In this document: positions 22,665 to 33,763 of the stretch, piece after piece
Layout of the letters: every line of letters starts with the position of its first letter
Numbering within the stretch: position 1 is the first letter of the stretch
DNA from: Brevipalpus yothersi
Lineage: Eukaryota > Arthropoda > Arachnida > Trombidiformes > Tenuipalpidae
DNA length: 64,000 nucleotides
Assembly (NCBI GenBank): GCA_003956705.1
Contig: QZCP01000767.1
Coordinates: 1-64,000, forward strand
Reading direction: 5' to 3'
Notes under the pieces: generated by a model
Told to the model about the DNA's origin: nothing
Seen by the model: the letters and a program-made list of their open reading frames with translations, nothing else
Database searches by the model: none
Translations under genes and position numbers: made by a program

Positions 22665-23754
22665 CTATCTTCTACCTTCAATGATGTAATGCTGTCCTAA
22701 GCCTTCTGCGCCTTGTCCATGGATGATAATATGACCATAACTATTAGAAAAAGAGCGAAAGTTGTCAGAATTTTTACTGATACCACTTGATGATTACTCT
22801 TCTTACCCTCCTTGATCAACATGACCTTGATGTGAATAGTGATGAGGTGCCCATCCATGTCCATGATGTCCATGGTGTTTGTGATGCTTGTGACCGTGTC
22901 CATGCTTGCCATGGTGATGGTCATGATGGTGATGAGCATGGCCATGACCATGTCCGTGTCCGTGATGATGAGCATGACCTGAGAAATAGAACTTTCTTCA
23001 GTACACAGGGAATGAGCTAACTGGCAGAGTTTCCCTAGCTCAGAATTATATGAGCGAACATTGTAACACATGATACTTGTCACATCCACGATAAAAGTAT
23101 ACGATTCAACTAGATCATATAACTTCTGAAACTTTTGCTTGATTTATAATTCCTCGTTGAGATTTAAACTAGTTTGACATAATCTGAAGAATTTTTCCGA
23201 ACTTTTCTATCGTCTTTTGAGTACAATTAACTTAAAGAATCTAATCTGATCTCACATCAGACTTTTCATTAGAAAGACAAAAAGTGATAAGGAGGTATAA
23301 TTTCGAACATCCGCTAACTGGAACTGATTGAATCGAAAGTATAAAAAAAGGTCCCAAAAAATTCAAGCACCAATCAAATCAACTACTAAATATTCTCTCT
23401 CTGAATTGAAATAATTTGGCTCCCTATTTTCTACATCTTGGCTTCTCACTAGAATGCTAGACTAATCTAAAGTCTTAGGGCTATATATTTTTTCAATCAA
23501 CTCAGATAAATTCTATCAAAATATAAATACCGTCATGATCATGATGATGATGGACATGCTTCTTGCCTGTGGAGAAGGAAGAAGATGATGAAATTTTGTT
23601 CGTTGCTCTAGAACACTCATGAAATCAACTTACAAACTTTGTGATGATGGCACCTATGTTTTTCACAATGATGACCATGATGATGATGATGGTGATGGGG
23701 AGCAATCAATGCGATACACAGTATCAAAACGAGAAGCGAAAGTGCTAATCTCAT
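22665..23754 (-). CDS. Small secreted histidine-rich protein
   Basis: Four exons with GT/AG borders and matching phases: 23634-23754, 23531-23566, 22807-22978 and 22665-22740 (405 bp, 134 residues). The N-terminus MRLALSLLVLILCIALIAP is a typical signal peptide. After it the chain is dominated by His with Gly, Asp, Lys and Ala. I count about 51 His in 134 residues, including a run of seven His right after the predicted cleavage region and repeated HGHGHGH blocks in exon 3. Three cysteines lie in the first third. The C-terminus (GQGAEGLGQHYIIEGRR) is not His-rich. A secreted metal-binding (zinc/copper), pH-responsive or antimicrobial role is inferred from composition only. No named family is recognised. 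Confidence 0.8.
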
Positions 23755-24810
23755 TTTTGGTTAGGAACAAAAATCACTCAACGAACTTTTCGAAAATCAA
23801 CAGAATCTTATGATTCACCTCGCGATTCTTACAATCGCACAATGATGACAAAATATCCAATCTGTTTTCATCACAAAGTTTATATACTTTGTCCCTCTCA
23901 TCGCTAATTGAACTGATGATACGAGTGCTCACTTTCAATCTCATTTTGACCTATCATCTGATCAAAGAGGCGATCTAACTTTTAACAATTGCAAAGCAAT
24001 TGAGAGCTAACTGAGTGCACAAACTACGCTCGCTTCAATACAAAATTTTTTAGCTTCACTTTTGACAATCATGATGAAAAAAGAAATCAGATCATCATTG
24101 AGGTGTAAGTTTAAAAAGTGTCACTCACACTCTTCGAACTTCGAGTTAAGTTCATCATTATTTTCAGGCCCAAATTTTTCGATTGCCAATTGATTGCACA
24201 GGCCCTGATCAATCGGAAATGTTTGCGGAAATTCAGGAAGTGACTTGAATTTTATTCTCACAATTTCTCAAATCAATATTTTTTTCTATCTTTTCTAGAT
24301 TTGTACACATGAAATATTGATTCTCCCACACAATCGAATTAGTAATCAAAAATGTAACTGATCGATAATTTTGAAGCTCACCATATTTAATCGATCAAAA
24401 TGTTTCATCCAGATGTACCTGACCTTTGAGTATGGATGATCAAACTTAACGAATGCCAACAAAAAAGTAACCTTAGCGTCTTCAAATGAATTGGAAAATA
24501 TTCAGACCAAGCTATTAGAGGAGAATAATTGGAGATGTTCATGAAAGAATTTCGAATTACTTTTGAAATCTGATAGTGTCATGTGATTCATTTGTCATTA
24601 TATAACGAACTAGTTCCACTCGGAAATGTTCTTTCGATACAAGTTTCGAGAATTGAAATCGAGTTATATTCATTTGAATGAATCATGAGCTTTATTTACA
24701 TTATAAGTTGAATGAGCATGTAGACATGAGAAAAATTGTGATCATGTATCACACACTCCATGGATGATCAGTACAGAAATAGATGATTAAAATTCCAATC
24801 GATTATTTAT
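23755..24810. other. Intergenic region between the histidine-rich gene and NUDT21
   Basis: About 1.05 kb of AT-rich sequence between two minus-strand genes. It should contain the promoter of the histidine-rich gene and the 3' UTR of NUDT21. A TTTATT (AATAAA on the minus strand) at 24691-24696 is a plausible NUDT21 polyadenylation signal. Nothing else is seen. Confidence 0.55.
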
Positions 24811-25641
24811 TCACATGTAAATGAAGTTGAAACGACTCAATGCTTGAGGTAGGCTCGAAATAATCGGACCATACCCTTGAGCATTATCATATAATTCAAA
24901 AAGCGGTGCAGCTACTAGCTTATAATTTTTGGGAACAGCAAATAATGATTTTTCCGGAAGCTGTACGAGAAAAAGTTTCTTGTGCTCTTTGGGCTTAGTG
25001 ATATGTGGTGGTACATACGGATACTGAGGTGGCTCAAAATTAGGCCGCCACCAATTGCCAATAGTGTCCTCCACTGTCCATTCATTGGCAACAGTATCGG
25101 ACTGTTGATGTCCCAAAGTTTCGGACATCAAACGCTTCAGACCATCCATCTCATCTTCACCAGCTTTCAATTCTCCACCCGGGAGCTTGAAAAATGTTGT
25201 TCCCAATTGAAGTAGAAGTACGTGGGGTAAACGATGTTCGTGTACCAATAGTACACCTTCTACCGATCTTCTCATACCAATTTTCTCAAACTCATCTCTC
25301 ATCCGTTGAAATCTTGCCGGTACTGATGGATCTTTTTCAAATAGAGCATCTTTTGTTCCGAAAGTGTAGTTCGTAAGAGGATATCTGGAATGAGAATTGC
25401 AATTTTGAATCAACACGGTGGACAATCCAAAAAACCAAAACACATGTTATCAGTGTGTCAGGTCAACGGTGAGGACACCAACATTTTTGCGGTTAACAAT
25501 TATTAATACTCACAAATTAATGGTTCGGTTTACCGTGATGGAAAGAAGATTATTTGGCTGTAAATATTTGCCTGAGTACTGATTCTGTACTTTTGGCCAT
25601 CCAGTAGAATTTGTTGTCGTAACTGAGGAACCAGTGGACAT
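24811..25641 (-). CDS. NUDT21: Cleavage factor Im 25 kDa subunit (NUDT21/CPSF5)
   Basis: Two exons joined in phase: 25514-25641 (start MSTGSSVTTTNSTGWPK) and 24811-25384, split by a 129-bp intron. The join restores VNRTINLYPLTNYTFGTKD. The rest is highly conserved: MRRSVEGVLLVHEHRLPHVL, FFKLPGGELKAGEDE, GLKRLMSETLG, IGNWWRPNFEPPQYPYVPPH and KLVAAPLFELYDNAQGYGP. The product is a nuclear subunit of cleavage factor Im. It binds UGUA elements in pre-mRNA and governs poly(A) site choice. The Nudix box lacks the usual catalytic glutamates, as known for this family, so it is an RNA binder rather than a hydrolase. Length and domain extent agree with the animal family. Confidence 0.97.
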
Positions 25642-26163
25642 TATTAATTGACGAATAAGATTAGATGATAATTTAAGTTGATCACATACGCAAACAATTG
25701 ATCACAATCTTGTGAAAGAGATCAATTTCGATCAAGTCAAAATTTGACTCAATTTTCAGTTTTCAATGCTTGCGGGCTGCTTGCCGGCCAATCAATGAAG
25801 AGAGCGCCAATTTGAAAATTAAATGTGCTCATTTGATGGGAAAGTGATGCAAAAGTGACAAGATTAAAAGTATGCATAAATTATTTTCAATTACCCATGA
25901 ATTGGCTCATTACAATGATTCAGAGTTCCTTGAATCATTTGACACATGCTAGTGTAACACATGCTTATTGATGATAGATAAGTTTGAGATGGAATTTTAT
26001 ACGCGAATAATGTTCAAAACTGCTCTTTGGAATGAGGAGAGTCGAGAGAGAGAAAGATCAGAGATTAGATTTAAATGAGTTTAATGTTTTTCATTTTGAA
26101 GGTTTCTTTTAGGGAAACAATATTGGGAGAGGAAGAGAGATAGAAAATAAGGAATCGAACTTT

Positions 26164-26555
26164 TTATGATGAGACAATTTTTCTTTTCTGAAGTTCTCTC
26201 CTGAAAGAAAAATCGAGAGAAGAATGTTAAGACATCGACTGGCACACTCATGATAGCACTTACTTTAATTGTTCCGAGAAATCATCTTTCATATCATCAT
26301 CATCCCAATTGTCTTCCCATATGGTAAGTTCTTGGTCATCTTTCTTTTCTTGCCACTCTGTAAATCAACACATCAATGGTAAACGATCGAATGTTTTCAT
26401 GAGAATGACATGCAAAATTTTGTCAACCAATCTCGCTGTTCAGGATTCTCACCTTCTGCTGGAAACTCTTCGAATTCATCATCCTCTTCGAAAGTAAGAT
26501 CAACCTTTGCCCCTGAGAAAGGCTTTGTTTCCGTGTTCGGTGGTTGCTTGGCCAT
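26164..26555 (-). CDS. Sem1: 26S proteasome subunit Sem1/DSS1 (Rpn15)
   Basis: Three exons with consistent phases: 26453-26555, 26264-26357 and 26164-26200, giving 77 residues (the family is usually about 70-90). The start is MAKQPPNTETKPFSG. Two acidic-aromatic blocks identify it: FEEDDEFEEFPAEEW and TIWEDNWDDDDMKDDFSEQ, followed by a short basic helix LKRELQKRK. The protein is an intrinsically disordered component of the 19S regulatory particle lid. Homologues also bind BRCA2 and the TREX-2 complex. The gene is divergent from Rpt6, with only 550 bp between the two start codons. Confidence 0.93.
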
Positions 26556-27105
26556 TGTATTCCAATTGATAAACAATTCCGACAAACTTGTGTGAAATCA
26601 ATCCAAAACACAATTAATCAAACGCAACAAAATTTTGCTTTTCAATCAAGCCAAAAGTTTGATCAAATGCAAAAGAGGTCGCTGTTTTTCGCCATAAAAA
26701 AAATCCAAACTTTTAAATTGTACTCAAAAAATTGAACCCAGAAAAGGTCATCAAAATCAAGGTAAGTATAATTAATTGATTTCTAGTGACTAACCACAGA
26801 AATACCTTCACAATTAATCATCATCAATAGAATGACAATCCAGTCTATATTCTTATCAATCCGAACTGTGAGAATTGCCTGTCGGCATGTTGATGTGCAA
26901 TTAGTGCATGGCCCCTGTCAGTGTGATTCTGCATTTCTGAGTTGATCTTGTTTCTATTCTCTCTCATCTTTAATCATTGGAAAACTGTGTGAATATTGAT
27001 ATATTCTTGAAATTTGATTTTGTGTTCCAGTGTTTAATACTGATAACATTTCCGAAAATTGACTCAAGATCATCCTGTGGTGGGGTGAATTGAAGGTGTG
27101 TTTGT
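26556..27105. promoter_or_regulatory. Shared divergent promoter of Sem1 and Rpt6, with an Rpt6 5'-UTR intron
   Basis: The start codons of Sem1 (-) and Rpt6 (+) bound this 550-bp interval. On the plus strand, AATCAAG|GTAAGTATA at 26761/26762 is a strong donor and GTGTTCCAG ending at 27030 a good acceptor. Rpt6 therefore probably has a 269-bp 5'-UTR intron. That would leave about 200 bp (26556-26760) for both transcription starts, consistent with one bidirectional promoter. I see no clear TATA box. Confidence 0.65.
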
Positions 27106-28450
27106 TTGGATATGGAGGTGGATGAACGCCGTGGTGATGGACTGAGATCCTATTACATCACCAAAATTGAAGAGTTACAATTGGTTGTATCGGAAAAGTC
27201 TCAGAACGTAAGACGCTTACAGGCTCAAAGAAATGAATTGAATGCCAAAGGTGGGTTGTTTGTGGTCTCATTGATTATCCTTGATTGATTTCCTCTCCTC
27301 TTACCTACAATGTAAACACAGTTCGCCTTTTGAGGGAAGAATTACAATTACTTCAGGAGCAAGGTTCTTATGTTGGAGAAGTTGTCAAGCCGATTGATAA
27401 GAAGAAAGTGTTAGTTAAAGTTCATCCAGAGGGAAAATTTGTGGTCGATATTGATAAAAATATTGACATTAAAGATGTAACACCGAATTGCCGTGTAGCT
27501 CTACGTAACGATAGCTACACTCTACATAAAATACTGCCCAACAAGGTTGATCCACTTGTGAGTTTAATGATGGTGGAAAAAGTGCCCGATTCAACATATG
27601 AAATGGTCGGTGGATTAGGTAAACAAATACAAGAGATCAAGGAGGTCATCGAACTACCCGTCAAGCATCCTGAGCTTTTTGAAGCTCTTGGAATAGCTCA
27701 ACCTAAAGGTGAGCTTCTCGAATCAGGATCTCTGTTTTCAGTACACTTCATGATTCTCCTTTGTTTCACTCAATTTGTGTAGGTGTTCTTCTCTATGGGC
27801 CGCCTGGTACGGGTAAAACTCTTCTCGCTCGAGCTGTCGCTCATCACACTGACTGTACTTTCATTCGAGTCAGTGGCTCCGAGTTGGTACAAAAGTTCAT
27901 CGGTGAAGGCTCACGTATGGTCCGGGAATTATTCGTTATGGCCCGAGAACATGCTCCATCAATTATTTTCATGGATGAAATTGATTCTATTGGATCTTCG
28001 CGTATTGAATCATCTTCTGGCGGAGACTCTGAAGTGCAAAGAACTATGTTAGAACTGCTTAATCAATTGGATGGTTTTGAAGCGACCAAAAACATCAAAG
28101 TTATAATGGCCACCAATCGTATAGATATTTTGGATCCAGCTCTACTACGTCCCGGTCGTATAGATAGAAAGATTGAGTTTCCTCCTCCAAATGAGGAAGC
28201 TCGTTTAGATATTCTGAAAATTCACTCTAGAAAAATGAACTTGACTCGAGGTATCAATCTGCGTAAAATAGCGGAAATGATGCCAGGAGCTTCAGGTGCC
28301 GAAGTGAAAGGTGTCTGTACCGAGGCTGGAATGTATGCTCTAAGAGAGAGAAGGGTTCATGTAACTCAAGAAGATTTTGAGATGGCAGTTGCAAAAGTTA
28401 TGCAGAAAGATGCAGAAAGAAACATGTCCATCAAAAAATTATGGAAATAA
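27106..28450 (+). CDS. PSMC5: 26S proteasome regulatory ATPase Rpt6 (PSMC5)
   Basis: Three exons: 27106-27250, 27322-27708 and 27783-28450, with introns of 71 and 74 bp; 399 residues. Coiled-coil start (ITKIEELQLVVSEKSQNVRR), OB domain, then an AAA+ module with Walker A GPPGTGKT, Walker B IIFMDEIDSIGSSR and the second region of homology ATNRIDILDPALLRPGRIDR. The C-terminus is NMSIKKLWK. The sequence is nearly identical to animal PSMC5 along its length. It is one of the six ATPases of the 19S base that unfold substrates and thread them into the 20S core. The start at 27106 (MDMEVDERR) precedes the conserved region by the usual number of residues; ATG 27112 is an equally possible start. Confidence 0.98.
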
Positions 28451-29039
28451 TCTACAAATTAATCAATCTTTATTGTATGAAAGGAACTTTTTTTCAACCT
28501 TAATAACAAATTGGAATGGAAAATTCATTCATCTCTCTGAAGAGAATTCTCACTTCATTAATTATCATTCTCTTATTCATTTCTCTTCACTAAAAATCTC
28601 ATGAAATCCTACAGAACTTTTCCAAATAAGTTTCAACAAGTTTTTCCATAAAGGAGGTCAACATTCGTTACGCTAGAGTTTAAATAGCGAGATTCTTGTT
28701 CAACTTTCCTGGGAGAATTTCGCATATCATCAAACTTTGAACTCTTCTGTAAGACATCCTGATCTGAGAGGTGGATAATTTCTAGGGAACCCATGATTTT
28801 ATCATGAAAAATTCCCAAGAAATTGAACAAAAAATCTTCTATTCCGATAGAGGTCCTGAACGAAGTACAATTTGTAATGCCATCTCACAGATGAGTTTTG
28901 GAAACTTGCTTCTCATGTTTACCTTATGTCTTGGTATTTTGGTGAACAGTTTTTCCATTTAAATTGATTGTCATTTACACTGTGAGTTTGGTCAAGTCTT
29001 TTGTTTTGAATTTTTTTTTTCAACGTTCTGAGCATCAAT
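28451..29039 (+). other. Spacer between Rpt6 and the UBX gene
   Basis: 589 bp between two plus-strand genes, holding the Rpt6 3' UTR and the presumed promoter of the UBX gene. I searched by eye for an upstream UBA-coding exon for the UBX protein and found none convincing. Confidence 0.5.
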
Positions 29040-29954
29040 ATGGAAGACTTCGAAGCGGAAAAGAAACGAGTTGAAGAGAAGATCAAGCAACGGAGAACAG
29101 AACGAGAAGAAAGGGAACGAAAAGAAGAGATTGAAAGAGAAAAAAAGCGGCGAGAAACTGGATCAGAGATTGTTAAAACAAGAGAATTAATTGAACAGCA
29201 AGAGAGGATCAGATTAGCTGAAGAATTTCGGAAAGAGAAATTAGAGCGAGAGAGACACAAGAAATCTGTTTTAGGTAAGTTTCATGTCATCAACCTTGCA
29301 TCGTTTCACAGAAATCTTTTGCACCCTAATCAAGCATGGCCAACAAGTTGCCATTCAATGTAATTAAACTCAGATGCTCGAACATCTTAGCTATTTCTAA
29401 CCAAAGATGTAATCATGAAGTGATACAGATTAGGTTTGCAAAGATCCAAGCGATCTTTCAGAAATCTCATGGAAAATGATAGCCTCGAAAAATTTGCTCA
29501 CCATTGCTACTCCTCGAATCCTTCACTTGTCATCTGATTGTGATCAACGTTTATGTATTCTCTTTTCACAGAACAAATCAAAGCTGATCGTGAAGCCATG
29601 AAGAGAGATAACAATGTCGGTACCACTCCACCAAGTGGGCCATCAGTTTCCATTCCAGTTGCAAGTACATCCAACAAAGCGGCTCCAAATAAGTGTAAAC
29701 TTGCCATCAGATTGCCAAATGGACAGAGCATTACCCATGATTTCACTCCAAATGAACAATTAGCTGCGGTCAGATTATTTATATCTCTCAATAGAAAAGA
29801 TATGGTCAATCATGATCCAAGTGAACACAATTTTTCTCTCATTCTTCCTCCTTCTCGTAGCTTCAGTGATGAAGACTACAACCGAACCCTGTTGGACTTG
29901 GGCTTGTGTCCCTCGTCCAGATTGATTGTTCAAAACCTCAAAAAAGCTTATTGA
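29040..29954 (+). CDS. UBXN1: UBX-domain protein, UBXN1-like (p97/VCP cofactor)
   Basis: Two exons: 29040-29274 and 29572-29954, joined in phase (…KKSVL then EQIKADREAMKRD). Residues 1 to about 90 form a highly charged coiled coil (EEKIKQRRTEREERERKEEI) that aligns in style with the central helix of UBXN1. The C-terminal about 85 residues are a UBX domain: KLAIRLPNGQSITHDF, NEQLAAVRLFISLNR, DLGLCPSSRLIVQN. UBX proteins of this type bind the p97/VCP ATPase, and UBXN1 also binds ubiquitin through an N-terminal UBA. No UBA is visible here: the frame starts at the position corresponding to the coiled coil. Either a 5' exon was missed or the UBA is absent. Adjacent to two proteasome genes. Confidence 0.8.
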
Positions 29955-32020
29955 TAATTTTGCTAACAATGAACTTACTCAAATTCAATTGGTACTTTTT
30001 AAGCTTAAACTTAACTAAACTAAATCATGGGATTGATCCTATGTTGCTCTTTCTTTTCCTCTAAAGACCGGGAATTGTCTCATGCAATCTCGGTATTTTG
30101 GACACAATCAATCAGACTAAACTTCAGCACTCCTGGGAATTTCATAAATTCAAAATTTTCATCTAGATTTCCAACCAAATTGTCTTTAAAAAGACAAATA
30201 TTTCGATAAAATTCAGTTATGATGTGATATACATTGACTGTGTGGTACTAAAAACTATCGAATTGAGGCTCGCTCTTTTGCTTCCTTTTTCTGGATAGTT
30301 TACTGACTACAATTGAACTTGGAAAGTTTCTGAGAGGATATCGAGAAAGTGGCATGAATGAAACAATAAATTAATTGAATATCCACTCTCTAATATTTTA
30401 TCATCATTGTCCCATAAAATAATCAAAGTAGACAGTTAAAAATTGTCCATCTTCAGAAACTATGAATTCGATTTTCATGAATTTTTTTCATTTTCAAAAG
30501 TAACATTATGAAACTTTTCTCTAACGAAAACTCAACAACATTGTAATCAATCACTAGCCTTAACTGGCTTCAACTGACGATGCCTCATTTTTAAATTACT
30601 TTTTCTCATCAGAACAACTAATTTATTCTCATATCTCATATCTCACACTTATGAACAAGGTTTTTCTCATTTCCCTCACGTGAGGAGAGAAATTTTTTAC
30701 AATCAAAATACTATTACTGAGTTCATTCATATAAACTCAGGACAGTGTGTATACTTTTATGCAAGGTTACACTTTCGATTATGATTGTCGAATGAATAGT
30801 CACTTGTTTGGACAAAATCTCAGACAAATCAGCAGCCATACTATATTCCCACTGCTCAAAGTACATACCCAGATATTTCCCAAGCCATGTATCTAGAACT
30901 TCTGAATGTCAGACAATATCATCCATTTCATCACTTGTTGAAGGCACTTTTTCTCGGTGAAGGTCAGCTACATTAATTGCGTTTAATCATAAGTTGACGC
31001 TTTTTTAATGCAAATCCGAATAGCTTTCATTGGACCTAGGAACTTTGACACAACATTTCCTGACTAGAAAATTCCAATGCGTGTTCAGGCAAAATATCCG
31101 GTCATTTTGAGTGGGCTCACTTTTCCTATATCCATAGGTGGACATGAAAAAATATATATATTCACATGTCGATTTGGGTATCTTCCTAGTAATGAATCAA
31201 ACTCATATCCACTCCATCTCCAAAGACATAAGTGAAGATCTACTAATGGAAGTGGATACTCAATTCTCTTTCTCTCGTGGATTTTTTTCTCTCTCTCTCA
31301 TCTTCTTTCTCTTGTCATCACTCTATTATCTTTCTCTCTCTTTTCATTAAGGGGCATGATGGGTACAATATATTCTACAACAATTTGTTCACCCATCTAC
31401 TTGCTGATTGTGGATAGAGAGAGAATTGCTCTTCTCTCTCTCTCTTTATATTTCTTGGGAAATGAATTTGCCTTGCCAATGCGCTAAACCAAAAAACGCA
31501 AGAGAGTCCAGAGAGCTTTCACTATGTTCGATGTGTGTGTGTTTCAATGTTCATGATTACTCGACAGTAGCTTGATCTCTATGGGAAGAGGAAGAAGAAA
31601 AAGAAGCTATGACAATCCATTGATAGAGTAGATAAGTTAGATACATACACGTTAGGTTTTTCCCTATTACTTGGATGATTTATGGTAATTAGATAAACAA
31701 CTCCTCAAGCTAACTTTGATCATTTCTCACTGATGCAACTCAAACAGTTACGATCGAACTTTTACCGTTCACTTGAGCTTCGATCCATCGACATGAGTAG
31801 AGGTGCGTTGAAGATTATCATTATCTTTTCAGTCATTCTTAATCTTCAAAAATTTGACAATTATTCTCATCATTATCTGTTTGTGTGAAAAAAATTTCTG
31901 TGTTCAAATTACTTCTGGTGAACTTTTTACTACTATTTCAAAATGTTCAACTAGCCGGTTTGCGAGAGTTCTTCGATTTGACAAGTTTCAATTCTAAATC
32001 CTAAATTTCTGGTTCATTCA
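29955..32020. other. Intergenic region upstream of the class B GPCR
   Basis: About 2 kb of AT-rich sequence with small CT patches near 31270-31340 and 31430-31445. Short open frames here have no recognisable domain. It should hold the UBX gene 3' end and the promoter or 5' UTR of the receptor. Confidence 0.5.
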
Positions 32021-33695
32021 ATGGAATTAGTTCATCTTGAAATTGACACATCAAGTCCTTTTCCGAATCATGATTTCGATTCATTCGATCATGCGGCTAC
32101 TGAAGAAGCAAAGCTGAATTGTACTGATTCTCTCGATGATCTATACTTACAAGGTAAGCCATCTTTCAATTGAAACCCCATCAAAATCAAATCGAAACTT
32201 TTTCCTTGAGATAATCAATTTCGTTCTGTTCATTTCATCGATATGAATGCTATACAGGCAACATTACTTTCATCCAAAACAAATTTCTGCAATATCTATC
32301 GGAATATGAGCTATATTTGAAAAATTTTATGACTCATAAGGCATTCCTCGAACCATTTTATGACAAATCAAGTTTAATCAAAATTCCTCTCTAATCCACA
32401 TGGGAATTGATAAGGTCAAATCTATATATATGAATATCGATGATGTGTCATTCGAATTTGATGCTGGAACTCAGGCGCAGATCTCTCTCTCCACGAATTC
32501 TCTCAAAAGTAACTATATTGAGAATATTGAGAAAAGCAAGTTATTTCGATAACTCAAGAATTTCGAGAATCTCCTAAGATATTGTTTCGCAAGAGAAAAA
32601 TGTGGCTCTTTTCCCCTTTGAGCATCCACTTCATTCTTCAACTCAATGTCAAATTCACGGTCATGAAATGACTTGAACCCTATATTCACCTTCATTCTAT
32701 GCTCAATTGGCTTAACCAAATGCGGTTGATGAAAAGTTTCAACAAGTGATTTAAGAATTTCCCTAGAGAACTATCATTATTTTTCCTAATAGACTGACGA
32801 GAGAGAGAGAGAGAGAGAGAGAGCAAATGAGATATTTTCTTCTTCTCTTTTCGGTTGGTTGCTGAGAAATAGAATTACAAAATAAGATTGATAAAAGATT
32901 GTAAATCTACGGTAACCAAACTAATGAGAACGATATTTATTGAATGATAAAATGGTAAAATTTGTGTGTTCTATTCAATCTGTGTGTTTGTGTATGCCTT
33001 TGAAATCATGAGAAAATTGCATCATTACACAGACTTTGGTTGAAAAGAAACTTGGTGAATAGAATGTGAATGTGAAAAAATAAACTGGTGAAAAAATTTT
33101 CCAGTTAGTTAAACATATTTTAATCGAACACCATCGTGTACACGTGTATACAATTTATGTGGTAGCGAAAAGAAAGTACAGAATTCAGAGCAGCACGAAA
33201 TTCACAGCTTCACATAATGCACTCTATGCAAATTGCCTAATCTAATTAAGCAAATGATCTTGACCCATTGAATTTTGTTCTACTTTCAGTTGAACGAGAA
33301 TCTCTCATGAAGTTTAGCACATGATAAGAGATAGTCCCAACTCTAGCCAAGCTTATAGATTATGGATTGTATAGATTTTTATCTTATTTTCTCTCATGAC
33401 ATTCATGTACACTATTTTTCCAAGAAACCAATTGATAATAAATTGTGACCTCACAGAATCACTCTCTCAATGAACTGTTTGATCCACTAAACATGGGAAC
33501 ACCGGTTACCATTGATCAATATACCACTCTAATCGATTTTTTTTCCAATCACTTCCCTTCTTATCCGTTGCCCACTCACACTGTATAGATACAGTGTAGT
33601 AGTATTTTTTTCAATGTTCACTACTTATCCAATTAAGTCTCTCTCTCTCTGATTCCGAATGACTCGGGTGATGGATTGGATCATTCAGCCTCTTC

Positions 33696-33763
<68 letters not shown>

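Noticed and set aside
22787..23020. Plus-strand frame rich in His and Asp
   Set aside because: Complement of the histidine-rich exon. The minus strand has the signal peptide, phases and splice sites, and this frame has none.
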